A DNA stretch of 29,794 nucleotides from a virus. Below the pieces are notes generated by a model that was not told where the DNA came from, ran no database searches, and was given only the letters and a program-made list of their open reading frames with translations. Location: positions 72,555 to 102,348 of the IMG/VR virus record IMGVR_UViG_3300020204_000022; one strand, given 5' to 3'. Position 1 is the first letter of the stretch. Every line of letters begins with the position of its first letter. Shown one piece after another: positions 1 through 6,905 of the stretch. Made by a program: the position numbers and the translations under genes.

Positions 1-71
1 AACTGAAAAAGATTGGAAAATTTAAACAAAAGAAAAAACAGAATCACAAATCACTAAAATTACAATAAAAT

Positions 72-79
72 TATAATTC
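72..79 (+). promoter_or_regulatory. TATA-like element upstream of first gene
   Basis: TATAATTC lies 8 bases before the ATG at 88. It belongs to a recurrent group of TATA-like boxes seen just before starts in this window. Promoter function is inferred from that recurrence only; AT-rich DNA produces such strings by chance. Confidence 0.25.
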
Positions 80-87
80 ATATTTCT

Positions 88-333
88 ATGTCAAACAAAT
101 CCAAAATTTTTACAGCTCTCAAAGAGAGACACAGAATTTATCTTGATCTAAAACAAGAAGTTTTAAGTAGAGATCCTTATTGGAATTTGAATTTTCCATT
201 AAAAGGAGAATTACTTTCCGAGTGGAGACAATATGGAGTTAATTTGATTCGTAGTGAATTTGGATATGACCAGAAAAAAGCAGAAATTGAAATGTCTTAT
301 CTTGAAATGGAATATGGATCTTCTTCCACCTAA
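88..333 (+). CDS. hypothetical protein, 81 aa
   Basis: Small soluble protein of unknown function. It is charged, rich in Lys, Glu and aromatic residues, with no signal peptide or membrane segment. It starts at ATG 88 without a recognisable ribosome binding site, as is usual in this window, and ends 12 bases before the HAD/nucleotidyltransferase gene, so the two are probably cotranscribed. I do not recognise the family. Its reality rests on the open frame, the tight spacing to the next gene and the shared strand. Confidence 0.6.
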   Translation: MSNKSKIFTALKERHRIYLDLKQEVLSRDPYWNLNFPLKGELLSEWRQYGVNLIRSEFGYDQKKAEIEMSYLEMEYGSSST

Positions 334-345
334 TTAAAATTCAGA

Positions 346-1710
346 ATGATAAAATTAATTATTTTCGATCTTGACGGTGTTCTTTTAAATTCTAAAAAGT
401 TGCACTTCGATACTTTGAACGAGGCCTTGGGTCCTCAATTCTTAATTTCATGGGAAGAACATCTTGCAAAATTTGATGGTTTGAAAACAAATCAAAAATT
501 AGATATTCTAACGCGGGAAAAGAATTTAAATCCTTCTGAACATAAATCAATTTGGGAGAAAAAACAAAAATTGACAGCACAGTACTTAAAGAACCTAAAT
601 CAAGATCATAAATTAATTCATCTTTTCCAATCTCTTTCAAATTCCGATTATAAGATAGCGGTTTGTTCCAACTCAATTCGAAAAACGGTTTTGATCACCA
701 CGTCAAAGTTGGGAATTATAGAATTTCTTGATTTAATTTTATCTAACGAGGATGTTAGAAATAGCAAGCCCCATCCAGAAATTTATTGGTCCGCTATTTC
801 TTCCTTCGGTTTTACCCCAGAAGAAACTTTAATCGTTGAAGATTCGCCGTATGGGTTATTGGCAGCTTCACGTAGCAATTCCAATGTTCTTCGAGTTTCC
901 GGACCAGAAGAAGTAACTTTAAAAAATATACAATCTAACATAGAAAAAATAAATAAATCAAAAAACAAAATCATCCATAAGTGGAAGGAAGAAAAGTTAA
1001 ATGTTTTGATTCCCATGGCTGGAGCGGGAAGTAGATTCCAACAAGCTGGTTACACTTTCCCAAAGCCTCTGATTGAGGTAAATGGGAAACCGATGATTCA
1101 GGTGGTTGTCGAAAATTTAAATTTGGATGCACATTACATTTTTGTTGTTCAAAAATCACACAGGGAAACTTACAATTTGGATTCATTGTTAAAATTGATT
1201 GCACCGGAATGTGATATTGTTGAAACGGAAGGAATTACGGAGGGAGCAGCTTGTACCGCTCTACTGGCCAAATCTTTTATTGATAACGACCAACCTCTCT
1301 TTTTTGCCAACTCTGATCAATTTGTGGAATGGGATTCCATAGAGTTCATGTACAAAATGAACGAAACACAGGCTGATGGCGGAATGGTCACCTTTGAAGC
1401 CACACATCCCAAGTGGTCTTTTGCTAAATTAGATTCTAGTGGATTGGTAACAGAAGTAGCAGAAAAAAACCCAATTTCTAACGTAGCTACTGTAGGATTT
1501 TATTTTTGGAAAAAAGGTTCAGATTTTGTTAAATATGCAGAATCTATGATACAAAAGGAAATTAGAGTCAATGGGGAATTTTATGTTTGCCCTGTTTTCA
1601 ACCAGGCCATAAAAGATGGGAAAAAAATTATTAATTACGAGATTCAAAAAATGTGGGGACTTGGTACTCCTGAAGATTTAAAATTTTTCTTGGAAAATTT
1701 TGGAGATTGA
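346..1710 (+). CDS. HAD phosphatase - sugar nucleotidyltransferase fusion
   Basis: Two-domain protein of 454 residues. Residues 1-205 are a HAD-superfamily, beta-phosphoglucomutase-like phosphatase or mutase: motif I DLDGV with nucleophile D8, motif II around VCSNS 106-110, the motif III lysine in SKPHP near 141, and the acidic pair of motif IV at E165/D166. Residues 218-454 are a GT-A-fold nucleotidyltransferase with the glycine-rich loop GAGSRF at 226-231, the PKP motif at 239-241, and an NSD metal site near 324. Families of this kind dephosphorylate a sugar phosphate and transfer a nucleotide to sugar-1-phosphate, making an activated sugar. A one-protein fusion would couple successive steps. 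The substrate cannot be read from sequence. The stop overlaps no functional downstream start; the lipoprotein begins 60 bases later. Confidence 0.85.
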   Translation: MIKLIIFDLDGVLLNSKKLHFDTLNEALGPQFLISWEEHLAKFDGLKTNQKLDILTREKNLNPSEHKSIWEKKQKLTAQYLKNLNQDHKLIHLFQSLSNSDYKIAVCSNSIRKTVLITTSKLGIIEFLDLILSNEDVRNSKPHPEIYWSAISSFGFTPEETLIVEDSPYGLLAASRSNSNVLRVSGPEEVTLKNIQSNIEKINKSKNKIIHKWKEEKLNVLIPMAGAGSRFQQAGYTFPKPLIEVNGKPMIQVVVENLNLDAHYIFVVQKSHRETYNLDSLLKLIAPECDIVETEGITEGAACTALLAKSFIDNDQPLFFANSDQFVEWDSIEFMYKMNETQADGGMVTFEATHPKWSFAKLDSSGLVTEVAEKNPISNVATVGFYFWKKGSDFVKYAESMIQKEIRVNGEFYVCPVFNQAIKDGKKIINYEIQKMWGLGTPEDLKFFLENFGD

Positions 1711-1739
1711 ATTTCACATGGAACATTTCATCAATTCAA

Positions 1740-1748
1740 ATATATAAT
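1740..1748 (+). promoter_or_regulatory. TATA-like element before lipoprotein gene
   Basis: ATATATAAT sits about 20 bases upstream of the ATG at 1770 and is followed by TTG. It matches the TATA-like boxes seen before several other genes. It is a candidate promoter; no transcript evidence is available. Confidence 0.3.
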
Positions 1749-1769
1749 TTGAAACTCAAAACCAAAAAA

Positions 1770-1928
1770 ATGAAAATTTTGTTTTTCTTGCTTGTCTCGG
1801 CTTTTATTCTGAGCTCTTGTTCTACCCCCGCAGAAGAAACTGCTCCTTCCGAGGAGACAACAGTGGATTCTACTGTAGTTGAATCGGCGGACACCACCTC
1901 CGTAGATTCAATCGTTGCGGCCCAGTAA
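1770..1928 (+). CDS. small predicted lipoprotein, 52 aa
   Basis: The first 18 residues form a classic lipoprotein signal: MK, a hydrophobic stretch, then the lipobox LSSC with the lipidated cysteine at about residue 18. The mature part is only about 35 residues, rich in Thr, Ser, Glu, Asp and Val and without aromatic residues, so it is probably a flexible acidic tail outside the cytoplasm. A longer reading frame begins at 1707, but the signal peptide fixes the start at ATG 1770. Phage lipoproteins of this size (T5 Llp is the known case) can block receptors against superinfection; that role here is inference. The gene ends inside the first copy of a 51-base direct repeat. Confidence 0.75.
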   Translation: MKILFFLLVSAFILSSCSTPAEETAPSEETTVDSTVVESADTTSVDSIVAAQ

Positions 1929-1973
1929 TTCCGGACAAGCTTAAAACCCGGCCCAATTCAGGTCGGGTTTTTT
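1923..1973 (+). repeat. 51-bp direct repeat, copy 1
   Basis: These 51 bases recur without a mismatch at 3047-3097, 1124 bases downstream. The repeat begins at the last codons (Gln, stop) of the lipoprotein gene and runs through a hairpin terminator into its T-tract. Together the two copies bracket the FkbM methyltransferase gene. Confidence 0.97.
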
Positions 1974-1974
1974 T
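1943..1974 (+). terminator. Rho-independent terminator, copy 1
   Basis: AAAACCCGGCC pairs with GGTCGGGTTTT (11 pairs, one of them G-U) around a 7-base loop, followed by a run of T. It lies just after the lipoprotein stop and should end the transcript coming from the HAD/nucleotidyltransferase and lipoprotein genes. Confidence 0.9.
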
Positions 1975-2003
1975 ATATCATAAAACATAGATAGGTTTTT
2001 GTC

Positions 2004-2010
2004 TATAATA
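2004..2010 (+). promoter_or_regulatory. TATA-like element before FkbM gene
   Basis: TATAATA follows the terminator directly and ends 3 bases before ATG 2014. A gene placed after a terminator needs its own promoter, which supports this site, although so short a gap to the start would give an almost leaderless transcript. Confidence 0.3.
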
Positions 2011-2013
2011 ATT

Positions 2014-2946
2014 ATGGAAAATATTACTTGTAGTTTGTCTGAATGTAGGACTATTTTAACTTTTCATAATAGTGGTGAAGAGAATTTCTTTTCTAATTTT
2101 GCTATATATGATAATGTTTATAATTTATTTGTAAGTGAAGGATGGGTAAGTGTTCCACCTTACGGATATACTAATTTCGAGATAGGTAATATTTTATCAA
2201 ATGCCTTTGATGATGTAAATTTCAAAGGTATCAGAATTTCTTTATTTAATGATAAAGGAGAAAAAAAAGAATATATCATAGGAGACAATTCTTCGAAAGA
2301 AAAATATTTCTATTATAATTCTTTAAATTCTTTGGAGGGACTATTGAGTTGGAAAAATAATGTATATGATGAGGTTTTTTTGGAAACTGATGTTATATAT
2401 GACTTGGGTGCAAATATCGGTATGTATTCATTATGGGTACTCGAACACACTATATCTAAATGTTATTGTTTTGAACCTGATCCTTATGTATTCAATTGTC
2501 TGGAAAAAAACTTAAAAAAATTCACTAATACGAAATGTTTCAATATTGCTATATCTGATAAAAATGGGTTTTCTGATTTTGGTGTAAGTGGTATTCATGA
2601 CGTAGGAAGCTCATTGAATTATAAAAATAATGTTAAAGAGTGGATTAGTATAGAAACTATAAATCTTGAAGATTGGATAAAAAAAAATGACCATACGCCG
2701 CCTACAATTATCAAATGTGATATAGAGCAAGAAGAATGGAACTTTCTAGATAGCTTATCTGATGATTTTATAAAAAGTTTGAGGTACATAATAGTAGAAT
2801 TTCATTGTTTTACAGATGATAAAAAAGAATTACACAATTATATTATTAGATTCTTAGATTTGAATTTTAGTTGTAGAAATATTCCAGGTTTGCATTATCC
2901 GGGATATCACAAAACCCTAAAATTCGTAAATTTAAACTACAAATGA
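2014..2946 (+). CDS. FkbM-family methyltransferase
   Basis: 310-residue protein, starting at ATG 2014 rather than the TTG at 1999. An N-terminal region of about 100 residues, probably beta-rich, precedes a class I SAM-dependent methyltransferase domain. Motif I is DLGANIG near residue 130, an acidic EPDP follows near 155, and the typical FkbM carboxy motif appears as IKCDIEQEEW near 235. FkbM enzymes O-methylate sugars or other hydroxyls, which fits the glycan genes nearby. The gene is notably AT-rich, stands alone between two identical terminator repeats, and is followed by about 100 noncoding bases. This looks like a separately acquired cassette. Confidence 0.85.
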   Translation: MENITCSLSECRTILTFHNSGEENFFSNFAIYDNVYNLFVSEGWVSVPPYGYTNFEIGNILSNAFDDVNFKGIRISLFNDKGEKKEYIIGDNSSKEKYFYYNSLNSLEGLLSWKNNVYDEVFLETDVIYDLGANIGMYSLWVLEHTISKCYCFEPDPYVFNCLEKNLKKFTNTKCFNIAISDKNGFSDFGVSGIHDVGSSLNYKNNVKEWISIETINLEDWIKKNDHTPPTIIKCDIEQEEWNFLDSLSDDFIKSLRYIIVEFHCFTDDKKELHNYIIRFLDLNFSCRNIPGLHYPGYHKTLKFVNLNYK

Positions 2947-3046
2947 AATGGACTGGAATATTTCATAAATATCGCCGAGAGTCCAAAACTAAGTATTAAC
3001 TGAAGAATAAACGGAAATAACCTATGTAAATTCAACCCTTTTAGCA

Positions 3047-3097
3047 CAGTAATTCCGGACAAGCTTAAAACCCGGCCCAATTCAGGTCGGGTTTTTT
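3047..3097 (+). repeat. 51-bp direct repeat, copy 2
   Basis: Identical to 1923-1973. Here the Gln-stop codons at the head of the repeat do not belong to any gene, because upstream bases diverge at once. This copy therefore looks like a duplicated fragment of the lipoprotein gene's end rather than an independent terminator. Confidence 0.97.
3067..3097 (+). terminator. Rho-independent terminator, copy 2
   Basis: Same 11-pair hairpin and T-run as at 1943. It lies about 120 bases after the FkbM stop and insulates the cassette from the next gene. Confidence 0.9.
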
Positions 3098-3111
3098 GTG
3101 GGCAAAAAATG

Positions 3112-3120
3112 GATATATAA
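3112..3120 (+). promoter_or_regulatory. GATATATAA promoter-like element
   Basis: GGATATATAAAT lies just after the terminator, with GATATATA ending 8 bases before ATG 3128. The same GGATATATA with the same 8-base gap precedes the gene at 12335. This suggests a phage promoter, perhaps giving a very short leader. Confidence 0.4.
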
Positions 3121-3127
3121 ATTTAAT

Positions 3128-3565
3128 ATGAATCATTTGGAATCCTTTTTTTCTGTCGTGAAAGAATCTCGAAATTCCACAGACGATGGTGAAAAAATGA
3201 CCTATGATGATTTAATTATTTTTTTTACTGAATTAGGAATTTTTGTTTTTGAGGATCAAATCCAAATGAAAAAATTCGTTGAACAATTCGGAAGAGGCAA
3301 AGATCCCGAGGAATGGGCTGAATATCTTTTTGATTACTATCACAATCCCTATGAATATGATATTGAAGAAGATTCTGAATATTACGAGCAGATCTGTCAA
3401 TTTTACGAGGATTCAGTCGACCCCCACAAGAGGTTTGATTTACATGGATCAGCTATGAGAATAGGACAATACCAGAGATTTGATTTAGATGACATAGAGA
3501 AAACACCAGAATATAAATTGTACAAGGTCATGTCTGAAAAATTAGGTAAAAGAAAAATATCGTAG
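3128..3565 (+). CDS. hypothetical protein, 145 aa
   Basis: Acidic soluble protein of unknown function, rich in Asp, Glu, Tyr and Phe. No signal peptide or membrane helix is seen. A GTG at 3098 is in frame, but it abuts the terminator T-run and lies upstream of the TATA-like element, so ATG 3128 is the better start. The gene precedes the dCMP-hydroxymethylase-like gene by about 40 bases. I do not recognise the family. Confidence 0.65.
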   Translation: MNHLESFFSVVKESRNSTDDGEKMTYDDLIIFFTELGIFVFEDQIQMKKFVEQFGRGKDPEEWAEYLFDYYHNPYEYDIEEDSEYYEQICQFYEDSVDPHKRFDLHGSAMRIGQYQRFDLDDIEKTPEYKLYKVMSEKLGKRKIS

Positions 3566-3585
3566 AAACTTATAAGTTTCCAAGC

Positions 3586-3594
3586 ATATAATTT
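3586..3594 (+). promoter_or_regulatory. TATA-like element before dCMP-hydroxymethylase-like gene
   Basis: ATATAATTT lies 14 bases before the TTG start at 3609. The string also occurs within the element upstream of the lipoprotein gene (1742-1750). Candidate promoter for the modification gene block. Confidence 0.3.
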
Positions 3595-3608
3595 CAAAAT
3601 TCATCCAA

Positions 3609-4385
3609 TTGAAAACATTTCAAAAGCCCTCACAAGCCATAAAGTGGGCTAAGGAAAAATTGATTGACTACGGGTATGTTGTACAGACAGAAAGATGGCA
3701 GGGTATATCTTCCCCCGACGACATGTGGGAAACATTAAATACTTCTTTCTCTATGTTTGTCCCTCACACACTCGAAGGACTACGTGATGAGGTCAGACCT
3801 AATCTTCCCTGGGCGGACGATCACTTTGAAGAAAGAATCGGGGGCCAGCCGCTGAATCCACCCCCTTCTAACGAATGGTGGCCTTTCAACCAAAAGAAAA
3901 ATGCCCAATTCAAAACAGAGGAGAAATTTTCTCACACCTATCCGGAAAGACTTTGGCCGAAATATGCTTCAGATGTTCCAAATTCCATCATGGGAGGAAT
4001 TAGATATCAGTACGGGGACTTTGGAGACGTTATCAATTTGTTGCAAAAAGAGCCTTTTACCAGACAAGCTTTTCTCCCAATGTGGTTTCCTGAGGATACT
4101 GGATCTGTCCACGGGGAAAGAGTTCCTTGCACAATCGGCTATCATTTTATGAGAAGGTCCAATTACCTTCACATTGTGTATTACATCAGGTCCTGTGATT
4201 ATCTTCGCCACTTTAGGGACGATATCTATATGGCATGTCGGAAAGTTTTTTGGGTTCTAGAAAAATTAAGGGAAAAAAATCCCGAATCTTGGGGCGAGGT
4301 TAAACCTGGTTTTTTTACCATGCACATCACTTCTTTGCATTGTTTCAATAAGGAGAAAGAAGTGCTGAAACAAAACAATAAATGA
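3609..4385 (+). CDS. thymidylate synthase-fold enzyme, probable dCMP hydroxymethylase
   Basis: 258 residues, similar in length to thymidylate synthase and T4 gp42. The catalytic cysteine is C174 in VPCTIGYHF, the phosphate-binding RS-D motif is R194-S195-C196-D197, and SLHCF (242-246) matches the carboxy-terminal substrate loop. At the position where thymidylate synthase has the base-reading Asn (N177 in E. coli) this protein has D205, in FRDD. T4 dCMP hydroxymethylase, as I recall it, has FRND with Asp at this place, and also Cys-Thr after the nucleophile. The reaction would therefore be dCMP plus methylene-tetrahydrofolate to 5-hydroxymethyl-dCMP. No in-frame ATG fits; TTG 3609 is used. The stop overlaps the next ATG by four bases, so it is coupled to the glycosyltransferase-like gene. 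A TS-like enzyme making another base is the alternative. Confidence 0.75.
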   Translation: MKTFQKPSQAIKWAKEKLIDYGYVVQTERWQGISSPDDMWETLNTSFSMFVPHTLEGLRDEVRPNLPWADDHFEERIGGQPLNPPPSNEWWPFNQKKNAQFKTEEKFSHTYPERLWPKYASDVPNSIMGGIRYQYGDFGDVINLLQKEPFTRQAFLPMWFPEDTGSVHGERVPCTIGYHFMRRSNYLHIVYYIRSCDYLRHFRDDIYMACRKVFWVLEKLREKNPESWGEVKPGFFTMHITSLHCFNKEKEVLKQNNK

Positions 4386-5461
4386 AAAAATTTTGTGTTA
4401 TAATTGACGCATATCCACAATCAGAGGAGGATCAGAAAATTCTATTGGATAATCTTTTGATTTTCAAAAAGAATAACATAGACGTTCTACTTACAAGTCA
4501 CCATCCGTGTACTCCCGAGATTATTGAAAACACTACTTATTTTATTTTTGAAAAGAAAAACAATTATCATTTCTTAGATTCTGACGTTTTGAATTACAAT
4601 TTGGATGGTGTAGAAAATCCAGTTTATTTGAGTTATCTTCAAATAGGAAACGAAATGTTTAGAGACCATATAGTTGTAGCTGGTTGGTCAGTTTCTATTG
4701 TTTCTCAATTTGTCAATTCAATTAAATTTTTGTGGTCGAAGGAATATGAATTTGCCTTTTATTTTGTTGGAGATTTTAAATGTCCGGGGAATATTCAACA
4801 AAAATTCTCTGAAATTTTTTCAAATTTGGGAGATCACAAAAATTTCTTTATAAAAAATAATCCAAATTTCAGTAGCTGGTATTGTCCACATCTTTTTGGA
4901 TTCACTTTGGAAGAAAGTTTGATTAAAAAAATTCCAAATTTTGATTTTTCTGATAATTCGAATTTTCAAAAGCTTTTTCCAAATTGTTCTCTTGAAGATG
5001 TGATGCTAAAACTTTTTGGTGAAAATAAAAATCTAGTCTATGAACATTCTGAGATGGATAAATTTTTCGGATCTGGAAATTGGAATAAAGTAAGTTCTAT
5101 TATAAAACCTGGACCAAGCGCTTTACATTTCAACACAACTTCTTCTCTATTCTGGAAGGAAGATCTATCAGATTGTTATTTACTTTTTAATGTTCAACAT
5201 GAATGTCCCTTTGACAACGTCAGGTTTATAGTTGATATTGTAAACCAAAGTTCGAAATCAATTTTTAGTCGGGATATGATTCTTGGAAGGGGTGGATGGT
5301 ACAAAGAGAAATTGAATAACTTATTTTCCGATGGAGAAAGGGTAATATTTAATAAGAAAATACAAGATGTAGAAGAAACTTGTTTCTTTTCAGATTCTAT
5401 AAATATAAGAAATACAAGTTTAAAAAAATATACATCTTTGAAAAACTATTATGAAATTTAA
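4382..5461 (+). CDS. glycosyltransferase-like protein
   Basis: 359 residues, no membrane segment. The first 60 residues (a beta strand ending in IIDAYP, then a helix, then IDVLLTSHHP) and the later strand FAFYFVGDF resemble large phage and viral glycosyltransferases with a GT-A-type nucleotide-binding core. A clear DxD sugar-nucleotide motif is not obvious, so the assignment is moderate. The start ATG 4382 overlaps the stop of the dCMP-hydroxymethylase-like gene (ATGA), suggesting coordinated translation and a linked role, for example in decorating a hydroxymethylated base or a phage glycan. Confidence 0.5.
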   Translation: MKKFCVIIDAYPQSEEDQKILLDNLLIFKKNNIDVLLTSHHPCTPEIIENTTYFIFEKKNNYHFLDSDVLNYNLDGVENPVYLSYLQIGNEMFRDHIVVAGWSVSIVSQFVNSIKFLWSKEYEFAFYFVGDFKCPGNIQQKFSEIFSNLGDHKNFFIKNNPNFSSWYCPHLFGFTLEESLIKKIPNFDFSDNSNFQKLFPNCSLEDVMLKLFGENKNLVYEHSEMDKFFGSGNWNKVSSIIKPGPSALHFNTTSSLFWKEDLSDCYLLFNVQHECPFDNVRFIVDIVNQSSKSIFSRDMILGRGGWYKEKLNNLFSDGERVIFNKKIQDVEETCFFSDSINIRNTSLKKYTSLKNYYEI

Positions 5462-5463
5462 CA

Positions 5464-5529
5464 ATGGATAACTCTTACAACTTAAATTTAGAAGGAATAA
5501 TTGGAGGACATCTTAAAACTCTTTATTGA
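5464..5529 (+). pseudogene. N-terminal piece of CmcI-like gene, ended by TGA
   Basis: ATG 5464 opens a frame that stops at TGA 5527-5529 after 21 codons and then continues, in the same frame, into the CDS at 5575. The residues around the stop (LY-stop-GI, then CPFD and YQ) follow the pattern of the CmcI family's amino end, in which a Trp-Gly pair and a Pro-x-Asp precede the SAM motif. The TGA therefore sits where TGG (Trp) would be expected. A point nonsense change is the simplest reading. Confidence 0.65.
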
Positions 5530-5574
5530 GGGATTAGAGCGGAAAAATGTCCTTTTGATTATGTTTTATATCAG

Positions 5575-6105
5575 ATGTTGATTAATGAAATTCAGCCAGA
5601 TTTGATTATAGAGATAGGTACTAATTATGGAGGATCATGTCTTTATTTGGGTGATCTTTTAAATTCTATAGGTAAAGGTATGGTTCATACTATTGACATT
5701 CAGGAAGATTCTTTTTTTTCAAATTCAGAAGAAAAGAGAGGTTTAATTACACGTCATCCAAGGATTCAAAGATTTTTGGGAGGTTATCAAGAATATAACT
5801 TAGATTATGCATCTTCCTTTAAAAAAATTATGTTGATTGAAGATGGGTCACACAATTACTCGGACACTTTGGGTGTTATGAACAAATTTAAGGATATAGT
5901 AAACGAAGATTCTTATATGATCATAGAAAATGGAAGTGTTAACTGGATGGGAATTGAGCAGGCTTATGAAGGTGGTCCACTTAAAGCTATTGAAGAATTT
6001 TTGCCGCAAAATCCGCAATTTCAAATAGATAGAAAATGGTGCGATTTTTATGGTTACAATGTTACTTTCAATCCTAACGGTTATCTAAAAAAAATTAAAA
6101 TTTGA
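5575..6105 (+). CDS. CmcI/rhamnosyl O-methyltransferase-like protein, 5' end interrupted
   Basis: SAM-dependent methyltransferase of the cephalosporin hydroxylase (CmcI) family. Motif I is IIEIGTNYGGS near residues 11-21, followed by an acidic HTIDI strand, EDGSHNY near 95-101 and the strand MIIEN. Family members methylate sugar hydroxyls. The intact protein would start at 5464 and have about 213 residues, but an in-frame TGA at 5527 cuts it. What remains translatable begins at ATG 5575 (or upstream by readthrough) and keeps the whole SAM-binding core, so it could still be active. Spacing and strand place it in the glycan gene block. Confidence 0.75.
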   Translation: MLINEIQPDLIIEIGTNYGGSCLYLGDLLNSIGKGMVHTIDIQEDSFFSNSEEKRGLITRHPRIQRFLGGYQEYNLDYASSFKKIMLIEDGSHNYSDTLGVMNKFKDIVNEDSYMIIENGSVNWMGIEQAYEGGPLKAIEEFLPQNPQFQIDRKWCDFYGYNVTFNPNGYLKKIKI

Positions 6106-6115
6106 AATTATTTTC

Positions 6116-6763
6116 ATGATAGTTGTAGCAACTCACGATTCAATAAAATTTCTTCACCTTTCAATTAATAACATGAGAAAAGTGAATTTAAATGGACATC
6201 GGGTTTTGTTCATTGATACTAATTCTAAAGATATTGAATTTAAGAAAGAATTTGAAATAGCTAAAAATAATAATCCCGAATTTTTATTCGAAAGTCTGGA
6301 CTATACTTGCTGGGACAGCGGGGCATATATTTATGCTTTTGAAAAATATAAAGCGGATTCTTATATTTTTTTACAAGATTCTTTAGAAATACTTGATAAA
6401 GATTACATTTGTTGTTTTGATGATCAACTAAAAAATTTTGATGTAATTGGGCATTTCCCCTTTGATTATTTTTACGATAATGAAGAACAAAAGATTTGGG
6501 TGGAAAGCGATATTAAATTCGATTCATATCCAAAACATGGGATTTTTGGACCAATTTTTGCCGCGACTAGTAATATTTTAGAAAGATTGCCGAAAGAATG
6601 TATAAAATACCCAACGAATAAAAATCAAGGATGTGGTATGGAAAGAAGATGGTCTCTTATGTTTCATTCTATAGGGGCAACTAAAACATATTTGGAAAAT
6701 GATGATTTGTGGAAAAAATTTTCCGAAAAATATATTCACAAACATTTCCCAACGAGACTATAA
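6116..6763 (+). CDS. glycosyltransferase-like protein
   Basis: 215 residues. The opening strand IVVATHD, a second strand RVLFIDT, a WDSGAY motif near 66-71 and SYIFLQDS near 83-90 match the layout of GT-A-fold phage glycosyltransferases, where a central acidic motif binds the sugar nucleotide and metal. No signal or membrane segment. It follows the CmcI-like gene by 10 bases and is followed by a 140-base gap containing a decayed gene start. Donor and acceptor are unknown. Confidence 0.55.
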   Translation: MIVVATHDSIKFLHLSINNMRKVNLNGHRVLFIDTNSKDIEFKKEFEIAKNNNPEFLFESLDYTCWDSGAYIYAFEKYKADSYIFLQDSLEILDKDYICCFDDQLKNFDVIGHFPFDYFYDNEEQKIWVESDIKFDSYPKHGIFGPIFAATSNILERLPKECIKYPTNKNQGCGMERRWSLMFHSIGATKTYLENDDLWKKFSEKYIHKHFPTRL

Positions 6764-6779
6764 ATTGTAAATTTCAACG

Positions 6780-6833
6780 ATGAAAAAATTAGTTCTAATT
6801 AGTTCTCATTGTGATTCTGAAGCTAAACAATAA
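6780..6833 (+). pseudogene. remnant of a glycosyltransferase gene start
   Basis: A 17-codon frame beginning MKKLVLISSHCDSE ends at TAA 6831. The opening looks like the first strand of glycosyltransferase-like proteins in this block. The rest of the gap to 6905 has no usable frame. It is best read as the stump of a deleted gene, although a true micropeptide cannot be excluded. Confidence 0.4.
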
Positions 6834-6905
6834 AAAATTAAAAAATTTCCAGGAAACATCATAACAAAAAAATCTATAATCATTTCATAAGACAGGATTT
6901 ACAAA

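Noticed and set aside
392-1204. Minus-strand open frames opposite the HAD/nucleotidyltransferase gene
   Set aside because: They lie wholly within a well-recognised plus-strand gene and show no family motifs.
1707-1769. ATG 1707 as start of the lipoprotein
   Set aside because: It would add 21 polar residues ahead of a clean signal peptide.
3098-3127. GTG 3098 as start of the 145-aa gene
   Set aside because: It directly follows the terminator T-run and would place the TATA-like box inside the gene; ATG 3128 is better placed.
5527-5529. TGA read as tryptophan throughout the genome
   Set aside because: TGA ends many intact genes here (1708, 4383, 6103, 7575, 9509), as do TAG and TAA, so the standard code holds and the TGA is local to one gene.
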